64,000 nucleotides of DNA. It comes from Baylisascaris procyonis (lineage: Eukaryota > Nematoda > Chromadorea > Rhabditida > Ascarididae). Position numbers and translations under genes: made by a program. The notes under the pieces are model-generated. The model was not told where the DNA came from. It ran no database searches and saw only the letters and a list, made by a program, of their open reading frames with translations. Shown here piece after piece: positions 22,306 through 33,485 of this stretch. The DNA is taken from NCBI GenBank assembly GCA_037389465.1, contig JAZARR010000260.1, forward strand, positions 444,501 through 508,500, given 5' to 3'. The number at the start of each line of letters is the position of its first letter. The first letter of the stretch is position 1.

Positions 22306-25060
22306 CGGTCAAATCGACCTATTTATTCCCTCCACCATCTAACGTTACACAAATTCAAAACGCATTTTCGTCTCATTTTTAATGATAAGAGGTTATGAAT
22401 GAAACATGCGACTATCATTATTTTATTGTTGTTATTACTGTTGTTGTTGGTGGTGTTGTCGTTCGTCCAGTTACTTTTATCATTGTTATTTGCATTGTTT
22501 CATAAATTTCAACTCGAATTTTGAACGATAGATGCGAATGTTTCATTTGGCAGTACAATTGGTGACGATAGATATCATTTATCTCACTTTAGCCCATCAA
22601 ATTCCTTTATCTCACTTCATATTGAAAGGGAAAGACAGGTAAAATTATTTGCAAATATAGTTCATTACTTTTATCGTTTACTGTGGTGATCGTCCTGTGA
22701 AAACAACGAAAGCGAATTTCAATTTGCCGCGCATGAATTCACTTTCGCTGAAATATCTCATGTCATTGCAATTTTTGAGTTGACTCATTATTTAAGTGCT
22801 AATAGTTCACCTCCCCTCTCCCCCCGCTTCCTTCCATGTCTTTCGCTACCCCCAGTTCGATTATATCAAAGTCTTTCATCTTCTCACAAATGGAATACAA
22901 ATTCAACTTAATAACCATACAGTTGTAGTACACTTGTCATATTTCAAAAGCCAGCCATATGTTTCAGTCGTAATTGCCTTTCGATAACAAAGATGTACTA
23001 TCACTTATTGGTTTTCGTACTTCAAAAAAATAAGGCGAAAGCCTTCTTATGCACATCGTGCAGCTCGCAAAATTTTGAAGTAAAAATATGCAATCAATCA
23101 ATTAATAAATGGTTAAATATAAGTGATAAGTATGAAAATGGGTCCTCAATTGTTTTGATTAGTTTTTTGAAAGTTTTCGACTATACAAATGCTTTTTTAT
23201 CATCCAAGAAAGAATTCAGCGGGTCTCCATCGTTGTTTTCGTATTTTATGCAGTTGATGCACTCAGTGACGATAATACGTTTATACTAACGATAATGATA
23301 GGGATATTTGTCAGTACCAAACTGAAAAACATCTTCAACTTGACGCTGTTATACCCTGTTGCCAATGCCCATTTGCAAGTGCGTCATTCCTTGGCCGTGT
23401 CTGTGTGTTATGTGTCTGCGCGCATAATTGCGTCTGGTACTGGGTGGTGTTTATTTATCTGCGTATCTGCCTGCTCGAAATTTCAAGTCAGAAAATAAAA
23501 AGTTGGACTTATAAAATTTGGTTAACGATGACTCCCTCAACGAATTTTCGAGCTAATCCATTAAGCAACTTCAAGGTGAATTATGGAAACTTGAGTCTTC
23601 TCTAAAAATTTGCAAGCATTTAGCGGCATCTCAGATCGCATTTTGCATGGCTAGCGCTTTCATTTCACAACTACTCCAGCTGACAAAAATGCTTTATCAG
23701 ATAGTTTTATGCGAGGAGTCGGTTCGATTAAAACATGAATGCATAAATGGTCATATTTCATTAGTTATTGACTAATTAATAGGTTAGTATAGCTGAAAAG
23801 TACGTATTGCGTCATCTACTTTGGCGTGTTTTTCTAACTACTGGAATAACAGCAACTAGAGAAGCTCATCAGAGGAGTTGGTAGAGCGTACTTTTGCGCT
23901 TAGATAAATTCAACAACCAGTTTCATAAGTTACTAACAGAAAATAAAATGTATGCAGTAATGTCTTCATATTCGGATAGTTCCAATCGCGCATGAAAGCC
24001 TTAGAGAAAGGATTCGTTTCTCTGAGCATTAAATAAAAATCGGTTCATTTGCAAAATTCCTTTTCAGATATATACATACACAGACATGACGTCCCCATAG
24101 CACATTTTTGTGAACGAAACTTGGTAAGATGCAGCGAAATACATCACTTTGGCCGCCTGACATCTTTTCTCCTTTCTCCACAACGCCATCGCTTTAATGC
24201 TGTCATACGTCAACCAAATCACTGATATGAATGCCGGCAGTTTCTTCACCGCAGCATTGTTTCCTTCACATCACCACAATACGCTCATCGAATGAATATC
24301 GAATTTTTTTGACACATAATTTCCACAGTAACAAATTTTACTGATGACTGAATTTTAATGTATTGAATGCGAAAGATGCAAAGCGGTAGGCCATAACTGC
24401 CGGCATATCCGTTTCCGGCAAGCATTTGAATCAGTTGGCATTAGCATTCGTATTTCTTTATTAATATATATAATATGTAATGTTGAAAGCTGCATGCTGA
24501 AGTGCATAAAAAACATATTTCGATGAAGTATGATAATATATATTCCCATTAAAAGGTCTTCCCAAGCGATGCCCGAGTGAATAAGCCAACTAATCAGTCA
24601 GTATGCAATGAGCCATAAAAGTGAATGTTGAAAAAAAAATTTCTGCTACTTTAGTAATCATCAAATTTCAAATGTGAGCAAATGTGAGTAGACTGTTTCC
24701 ATTTTAGTTTCCTTTTAAAATATGCTAATTGACATACGTCATGCCCAATTGTCGACGAGAAGTCGACGATTTCAGAAATATTCAAAACATCTTCAAACTT
24801 CACTAAAGTACCTATAAAATAATGTTTTTTTTTTCATTTAATCGTCTATCGATCTTGCGGATGGACCCTACGAATTTATCCGGTGAGATTAATGCTCTTC
24901 TATTACGATACCTTTGATCTTGTTCCAGCATGTCGGGCGCATCATAATAACGGCTTCATAACTAGTCAATATCTGTATGGGGCGGCTGTCACCACATAAT
25001 GATTATGAAGAAAGTGCGGCTGTCATCAACGATTAATGGCACATGAAAATGCCGGAACTA

Positions 25061-25237
25061 TCACCCAAAGAGGAATTTGGTGATTGCAATGAAAATTTCG
25101 AGTCCTTGTGCAGAAGGCGCTTCTCCCCATGATGGGGCAATGTATGAAACTGCAACGAGGTGACGTTCCTTGAAAGCGGAAATGTAATCGCCATCCTTAT
25201 CGCATTGGCAACTCAAAGCCGGTAATTGATTCCTCAA
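25061..25237 (-). other. Possible coding remnant
   Basis: A stop-to-stop minus-strand frame of 58 codons without an ATG has clearly coding-like codon use through CDKDGDYISAFKERHLVAVS and APSWGEAPSAQGLEIF. No splice sites frame it cleanly and no family is recognised. It may be an exon or a fragment of a dead element. Confidence 0.25.
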
Positions 25238-28200
25238 TCAGACCGACACCGAACTGAGCCTCAAGACATTATTCATCTTTCATGTCTTAATGAGTTCGAC
25301 AAATTGCACTGAATGGAATATGAAGTCCGAATGGAATACGTGGATATAAGCTGAACAAGTATTGCAGAGGAGAAGTACTGAAACGACTGTCTTAACAGCA
25401 ACTTCAGTGGGCGTCGGGAAGACAGAGACAAGAAGAAAGAACTCAGCGAGCCTTCATGATCCTTCTTCATCAATGTGATAAGGATAATTTGCTATCTCTA
25501 ATTCAACAGTTCATTGAGTCCAGCGCCCAAATTCATTCCAACCTCTGGGCAACTTGTGGTGGCAGCACTGCGTTGACTCATAAACAAGCTTGGATATCAG
25601 CACATTGAAATTCGTTAGGTTTCGCTTAAATGAGGCAGATAATGAAAGCTACAATAATTATTTGCAGAAACTCGTTTGAATGTAGAACTGCGGTGAATCA
25701 TCATAAATTTGCTTCAATTTCTAGCGTAAATTGCATAGCTTTACCTATGTGAGCAATGATTATATTCCCCTATCCTTGTTTAGAAAAACTAACAATGACC
25801 GAAGTTCCTAATTCTTAGAGGTATTTCAGGGGGAAAGAGAGAGAGGCTTGGAGGAAAAGATGGCATGATCTCGATGACGAAGTCAAAAATTTACGCATAA
25901 TTTTGGGATGATCGTAGCCGAAAATTTTCTATAGTAAATTTTAAAATTCTTCACTTCATGTCTACCACTGCAAGACGGCATGTATGCGAATATCAGGAAC
26001 TCTTCAATCATTTACTTCCACTAAGACTTTGATCATGACCTCACTTCCACTTTACAACTTCTCAATAAAATATTCTTCTGTAGCAAAAAATTAGACACCA
26101 AACATAGGAAATATCTATTAGACATGTGAAAGCAATTTGCATTCAGATAGCGAATTTGTATCAGTGAAACCAATTACGAAAACTCTGAGTTCTATCCTCT
26201 TTATTGATACGATTTACAAAAATCAACTCTAGAATATGCAACCTGATGTTTTCACCACATGAATAATGGAATCGCTGAACAACTAATTGCGTATTACGGG
26301 CATCCTTAGCATACAAAACGCTGCTCCCTTGAAAGCATTTATTATCGTCAACTGAAGACTTTCATTTCAGAAGCCGGAGAAATAAAAGAAAGTTGTAGGA
26401 AATTATTATTGGTGAAAATAAAGTGAAAAACGATTGGCGCGAATATCTTTCAACAATAGCACCTGCTATTTACACGAAAATGCATCGATGTTCAGGAAGA
26501 AGTATTGCAGATGACGGAACCTCCTCCCAACCTTCTAATGCTAGCAAATTTCGAGGATCTTTTTTATTCCCTTTAATTAGTAATTAACTGCAACAAAATG
26601 CGCGAAAACCTTCTGCATCAAATTCATGAAAAGTGAAGCTAAAGTTGTTGACTAAGGAAATGTGGTGTACGCCTTTGCGGAGTGCTCTTGAATTATTTGG
26701 ATAAGGATTGATGCATATGAAATTCGAAGAATATGTTGGTTAAACATGTTTCGCCGGAGGTTTTCCTTTATTGGGACTGTTTTCCTTTTATTGCAAAGCG
26801 TCAAGTGACACGCATAAGGTTATGCCCATCAACTAAATCTTTAGTAAGCACGTGTTGTCGTACTCAAGAAAGGGTCATTCCCCTTACCGTTTGAGAGGTG
26901 AAAAAACCAAATATCAGGCTGCAGTTATTATAACTTTTCTCTGATATCCTCTAATCGGTTTCTCTAAGTCATTTCTCGGCAAGCAGAAATGAATTAGACA
27001 ATGCCAGTGTGTGAGGCAAGCTGTACAGTCTTTGCAAGTGTAAGAGTGTTTGAAAAATCGCCAGATAACGATGGAACATTTAACAAATATGTCACCGAAA
27101 ACGGCCAAGTAATTTTTGCCATCCACCACGTAACTAAGTTTGACAGAGACTTCCTAATCGCCGTAAAGCATGCAAGTGTCTGAAATTTTCAGCAATCGTT
27201 TCTTTTCCACCACAAATGGATAATCTTTTTACAATTGAATGAATAATTACAATGCTGACGAATAAGAGGAGGACAGCATAAGAGAGCGAATTCGCAATCC
27301 GGAGAACCTGTTCGATGAAGTAATAGGCAAACTGGAGAAAGAATGAAGTAATATATGCGGTAAAAACATTCATCCTTATTGGAATATGAATCCAGAAACT
27401 CCAATAATAAGCAAATTAAGAAATTACAAAGCGACGTGGTCCACTGATTCTTTAGATCCAAGCCAAAAACAGCCTTGTTGATAAATTCTGAATTTTTTTC
27501 TGATCACTATTAAGATTGCCCGAATCGAAATATGGAGATTGGCGGACGAATGAGGGCGCAGAAAAAAAGGAATGTTGGCACCATTTCTTTCCCGGTGAGG
27601 AAAAAATACTGGAAAGTCAGATGCTCTCAAACATATATGCGGCAAAGTCTTGAAAATGAGCGCAGGGGCTTACATCGTTCAGTGGTCTCCAGAAAGGAAA
27701 TACTACAGACGAAAGGAATTTCTTTTGAAGTCACAATTAGTCATCTAGAGAAGATCACCTGGAAAAGTTAATGCATGCAATAAAAGTAATTGATGAATGA
27801 GTCCCTTACGCTAAATGTTCATTAGTGAATATTAATGAGATTTTCATTGTTCAGTGTGGGCCATTCTGAATGATCAGTTACTTGCTGGATATGGCTTGAA
27901 TTGTCTGTCATAATCATTTTAACAAATCACTGAACACTCAAAAGTCAAAGCAGCACATTGAAATCATCCTCTTCATTACAAAACTACAAAAATAATATGT
28001 TGTAGATTGCAATAATTGTTTGCGAAAATAGTGTGAGATAAGACAAACACCATAGAGATTCGATTGTAGAGAAAATGAAACTTGAACATACCGTAGGATG
28101 AAGAATGGCTTCTCAGAACTTTCGCCGTAGAGTATTTCCTTCTATCTTCCGGAACCCGCCTTACCAGTCAACCATACTTTTAATATTAACGAGAAAATCA

Positions 28201-29400
28201 ACTTCTTCCTCACTTTTCCGTTTGTTTTTTTTTAATTTTACTCATATATGACAACGCACAACGGAGGCACAATGACAGCGCCTCCAGCCCATCTATTAGC
28301 TATCCATCTAAAGGATAAGAATGAAGGGAATCGACCGACGGCTCTGCATAATGCAGCATTCTATAGGATTATTCGCGTTGCACATAAAAAGAAAAGTGCA
28401 AAGGCTGAGTTGAGGTGTAAGAGAGTCGAGAAATTAACAAACATTTAATTGACTAGGGATTAGTGAGGAAAAAGCAATAGAAATACTAGGTGAGATAGCA
28501 TAGTAAAGATGAGAACGATATCGCTAACATCACTTTTGAAATGGATAGAATAGAGCAACGTTACCTCGTTGAAATATATCCACACATGCCACTTTATAAA
28601 CTAAGCGACACATCATTTTATATGCACTAAAACGCAATCATGCAATTAAGTTCTAATGAGTCACTATTGTTTCGTTCATCTTTAGTTAATTAGTAGTAGC
28701 ATTTTGTGGTCTTATAAATGTCGCCGCATTTTTGCACGTTACTCGATTTTTTAGTGTCATTCTTCCATTCTCCAACAGTGATTAAGAAATAATTTGTGCT
28801 GAATAAAGATCGCAATAGATAACAATGAAAAGCGTTTACTAAATTATCAGATAGTATAATGCGACTCTTCAATTTCATGCAAACTAAGCGATAAGAAATG
28901 TTATGATAACAAGTTGCAATGATGTAACACTTGCAAAAGCACCACCATTTGGTATTGCCATCTTCGATGGTGACAAATATGCCAAATATAGCAGTAATGG
29001 ACGTTGACAGCAATGCAACTGATATAGTAGAGACAAAATAATGCCGTTAGGTAAATTAAACGCACTAATCGGAAGAGCAGTTGACGTTGGTGTCTCGTTG
29101 GTGTCTCATCATAAATCAATCAGCATTTCGGCCTATGTCGCTGCCTACCATTTCCCTACGATGTCTATAATGGAGGAAAAACCGCATGAAGAATCATTCG
29201 AAAGCTGTCATTCACTCAACGATGACAAAGTGAGCAAAAGTTGCGTTGATGTTTAGAAGTTAACCGCAATGCTATATGTCGCAGAGTCTAGGAATCGAAC
29301 GTCCAGGAAATTGCTTACAGGAAAAGAATGTGAAGCATACTTCAAAGTCTAGTTTGCATCCTCAGGCAAATCGGCGGTGATTGCTCAACTAAACGAATGC

Positions 29401-30374
29401 CTTAGGCAAGCGTAGCTAGTTGAGTGGCGCTGAAGAGTAATGAGCGCAAACACTTACCGTTATGGCGGCCGCAGCGGCGTCGGCGGCAGCAGCAGCAGCG
29501 GCGTTGTTGATGGTGGCGGCGTTTTCTGGTGGAAGCGAGTCTCGGTCCGCCCATCTCGAGCAACGGCACAACAAAACTCCAACAACTCGCTACGCACACG
29601 TCCGATCTTTTTTCATCGGCGCTCGTCGAATAATTTTGCTTAGCCGTTGTTAGAGCGCGTCTTCGTCGCAACTCTACGTTCCCTTACACTGTCCGCATTG
29701 TCCGCATCCGTAGATTACACCATCCATCCGGCGCTGCATTCCGCAGCATCTCTATTGTCAATGATTTGCATTACGCAACGATGAACATCGGCTGATGACT
29801 GATCGAAACTCTCTATTCATAACATTACCCGCACCCTGAACTTTTCGCTTCTAGGTGATTCTGCTATAGACCTGCTACACTTCCATACTTTCTAAAGAAG
29901 GTTTTTTCCAGCGGAAGTGCTTTGCGAATTGTCGACGAGCGAATGACCGTTGCCTTGAACGAGCGATTGTCTCAACGAACATTAGCACCCGTTTTTGCCG
30001 TTGCAAGTCGATTCTGCTATAGGCGACGCTGCCAGCCACTTTTCCGACCTAATTATGGACAACGAATGCCTTCGGAAGGCTTATTGAAAGATTGTTTTTT
30101 AGCACGCTTTATAGGCGACAATCAGTTGCCCATTTGGTGACAAGCAGACACATTCACCTATGATGCCGACTACGATGCAGGTGGTTAGCAGATAAATATT
30201 AGACAGCTGCATCATATAAACTTAATATGAACGGCATCGAGATAGTATTTACATTTCTCTTCATTTTATTAATTTCAACTATTGAGACGGCGATTGAGAG
30301 GGATTTCCAGTGTGAGGGCGAAAGATACTGACAGCATACGGGAAAGTGTTGTCTTTGTACTGGTCAAGTCAATA
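29401..30374. other. GC-richer region upstream of CAP exon A
   Basis: This stretch contains the GCN-type triplet repeat at 29461-29530 and a relatively GC-rich, CpG-containing interval to about 30.1 kb. On the minus strand the repeat ends in a perfect donor (CATAACG, then GTAAGT, at about 29459). That could mark a first exon of a minus-strand gene beginning MGGPRLASTRKRRHH at about 29555, with phase 1 at the donor. No downstream exon could be assigned. The interval may hold divergent promoters, but no core motif is evident. Confidence 0.35.
29461..29530. repeat. Imperfect GCN/GGC triplet repeat
   Basis: Runs of GCGGCNGCAGCAGCAGC-type triplets read as polyalanine or polyserine/glycine on one strand and Ala, Arg or Cys runs on the other, depending on frame. 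Confidence 0.8.
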
Positions 30375-30638
30375 ATGTCGTCATTATTGTCACGTGCTTT
30401 TAATCGTTGTTGCTGTTGTTGTGCGCTAAGGCACAAAAGTGACGACAGCGACGAGGAATCTGAAGCCAAAGCGGTCATGCCACATCGACCTGGAGTCGAA
30501 ATGAATAATATCGAAAAGATGCCACCACCTGTGGTCCAGCGTCCATTCAACTGGCAACTGGATTTGAGCACCATCTTCAGCGAATCGCTCGATTTTCCAG
30601 AAGAGCAATATCCACCGGCTACCACAGCGGCGTCAAAG
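30375..30638 (+). CDS. Candidate alternative first exon of CAP (Cys5 N-terminus)
   Basis: An 88-codon exon runs from ATG 30375 to a donor at 30638 (TCAAAG, then GTTCGT) in phase 0, which matches the phase-0 acceptor at 43415. The product begins MSSLLSRAFNRCCCCCALRH, then an acidic SDDSDEESE stretch and a proline-rich tail ending PPATTAASK. Five consecutive cysteines next to basic residues are typical of palmitoylated membrane anchors. If spliced to 43415, it would extend CAP by about 99 residues. The join spans a 12.8-kb intron, so it may instead belong to another plus-strand gene. Upstream in-frame codons are open to 30282, but the internal ATG gives the more natural start. Confidence 0.5.
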
Positions 30639-33412
30639 GTTCGTTTCCGCTTCATCTTAATTTGCCTCGTTTTTTAAAATATGTGGTAGAGTAATGGGTA
30701 GCACGTTGGGAAGGTATGGGTTGAGGGAGAATAGGGAGGGAAGGCTGTGACAGATAGCGATGATAGAAGTGAACCAATCGGTTTGACCTACTGCTGATGA
30801 TTCGTATCTATCGTGTTTTGGTTTCGATTCCCCACTATTTCTTGTAAGCCTTTTATGCGCTTCATTTTCCTTCAAAAGCACTCTACGATGACATCATATC
30901 TGTGCACATGCAAGGCCTTTGTATGTGCATATCTGTTCTGTAGTCTCCAAAAAACTTTTATGAGTGAAACTTGTTTGTTAGACTAGCAAATGTAGTTTTC
31001 TTCAGGCGAATTGTTCTTATTATGTGTTGCAACTAGAATTTCTTGTAGAACTGTTCGATTGCGAGCCGACAATTTTTGATAGCCATTCCGTTGCTTAGAG
31101 AATCTGCATATGTAGAATAGCATTCTATCGTTTTCTAATAATTTTTACTACCGGTTGGTCTTTAGGAAGCACACATTCTCTCAACCATCATGTCATGCCT
31201 CTCGTTCCGTTTATATTAGCACATGTGCGACATTTATTCGTCTTAGTATTCTAAAATGGTTGGCAGCAGAATAAGATGTAAGTAGTATTACTTTCATATT
31301 CGATCACGAAATAAGAACAGCTTTTCATATTACCTGTCTCTGCCCTTTTATTGTGTCACAGAACTTATATGCACAGCAGTGAATGTTAAGTGTTGTTGAG
31401 TAGATCACACGATTGTTTGTATTTAAATTCAGTTAAATATGCCGAATTTCAATGCCCAAATGAACAGATGTGTCTGTCGTTGTTGGTTTTGTTTTCCAGT
31501 CGATTTTTGGTTTTATTAAATCTTCTTTTCTTCCATTTCTATGGAAGAAATAAGTGGAAAAAGGCGAACACGAGAAACATGAAAAACATATGTTGTATTC
31601 CATTGAAGAAAATGATAAAAAATAGTTTTGAAATTCATTCTTTAAACATTGGAGAGTGTCGACTTCCGAAACGCTAGCTGAGAGTTGTTATTTCGTTATG
31701 ACTAAAGTTTGCTAGATTTGATTATTGATTGAAAAAGATCAACTTATGTTCAATTCGATCGCTATTACTCGACAGCTTTCAGCATAATTATTTCCGCATA
31801 GATTCGAGTATCATATCGTTTTTTAAGATCGAAATAACGTAGCTATGTTGGCAGTGAATAGCACTGCTTCAATGCGATAGAATGAATCGTAGTTTTAATA
31901 TAGCGTACAATTGTTTATCAGTTATGATACCATCGCAGAAAAAAAAAAACCACAAAATGAAAGCATCGTTTCTATTCGAAAATGTTTGATGTTTAATAGC
32001 GATGTTGCATTTAAGCTTTTATTTAACGATTGTACTTCAATGTCTCATATAATGTTGGAATTTTATATTTGAATATTTGTATATATTTGAATTATATTTA
32101 AATGTAATATTGCGTACATATATTTGAATTTTTTTGATAAAATCGTTTCCGTTTGAATTACTTATTTCTTCGGTTTGATACTATTTCAAAAAAAAATTAA
32201 GAATTTCACTTCATAGTGGAAATTATTCATGCTAAATATTATCAACGAAATTGACGAGATAAGGTTTTACAATTGCAAGTAGGAAATTCTATTTATTCAT
32301 CGGTAATACTCTCCAATAAATATAAAATTGGTTTCATTTTAATATCACTGATGCGTTTTTCCACATTTTCTGTTTTATTTTAAACGAAATTTCTGTTTGC
32401 AAACTTACGTTAGCAATATTTTTTTATCAAACATTCGTATATTACGTATATTTTGACGCAGCGGAACACTTTATGAAAAATAAATTTCTAAAAAAGACTG
32501 AAGAAAAAAAAAATCAAATGCGAGCAAAACGAGGTGTCCCATTTGAGGGTTTCTCTGAAAGAATCCAAAAAATACAAGAACAAAAACGCAAGCGATTTTT
32601 AGCTTTCTCGTTCCAAAAGTTCGGTGGATAGCACAAGTAAAAGGTCCTAAGAACAGAAGCCTATCGAGATTAGGAATAGAATTTAGAATAAACGTTATTT
32701 ACCAACTGAAAAATTACATCAATTAGCTTCAATAGGTTAAGAGCGTCGTTCGTTTCGTCATTCTTAATTTTCCGTGAAATTTTTTCACACTAGATATTCC
32801 CAACGAAACTGATGGAATTACACTTTGCAACTGTTAATAAAAAAAGTTGTTTTTCTTTTTCATGCGAGCAAATGAACACAATGAACAAAATAGCGAATTA
32901 TTTACGGCAAATAAGCTAGAATATAATGCAGAAAATCTCATTGCAAGAGCAAACTTCAATTGCGATAATGAGTAGACGCAGAGTTCTCTGAACTTTATAA
33001 AGAGAAGACTAAAAGTCATTTCCATTTAAAATATTTTGCACACTTCATTGATGGAGAGGGAGAGAGATTTAACTCGACTAGCCTCAACTTCACGTTTTCT
33101 GAGAAGCTACGATTCCACCGATACGTGACTACGCTCTGGCAGACACACTATTCGGTAGGTATCTTCGAAAGTGCGAGAATAAATTGCTGCAGTGGCCCGC
33201 ATGTTCACACGATATGCGTACCTGGGTAGAAAGTTTGTTGTCAGCTAGCATTTAAAAATGCAGTGTGATTTGAACATCAGTTTCCTTGTACAAACGACGC
33301 TGCTTGATGCCGCCACGAAAAAATTAATTTTTTGGCTTGCGATTTATACGATCGATCGGCTCCATGTGAGGACGCGTCATTAAGCGTTTATTCATAATTT
33401 TTAAATATTGGA

Positions 33413-33485
33413 ACAGTCGGTTGGCGTGATGCGCCAAAATGCAATAGCACCTGATGCGCCTTTCCACTTGTTGTAAATGATGAAT
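33413..33485 (+). repeat. Dispersed repeat copy (GGTTGGC family)
   Basis: The block GGTTGGCGTGATGCGCCAAA followed by a TTTCCACTTGTTGTAAATGA-type tail matches 53456-53525 with the same order and spacing and a few gaps. Its nature is unknown. Confidence 0.45.

Larger units (their letters stand above)
15771..29400. other. Long gene-poor stretch with repeats
   Basis: About 13.6 kb without a firm gene. Supported contents are the long hairpin at 17382-17477 and the LINE remnant at 20250-21550. Weaker items are a palindromic AT-rich patch at 16254-16307, short tandem AAATCTGTTCAC-like units near 20060-20140, and minus-strand exon candidates at 21.96-22.31 kb, 25.06-25.24 kb and about 28.09-28.17 kb. 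The other ORFs appear to be chance frames. Confidence 0.5.

Noticed and set aside
29281..29310. GTTCGATTCC on the minus strand as a tRNA T-loop
   Set aside because: The flanking bases do not form a T-stem and no other tRNA arms are present.
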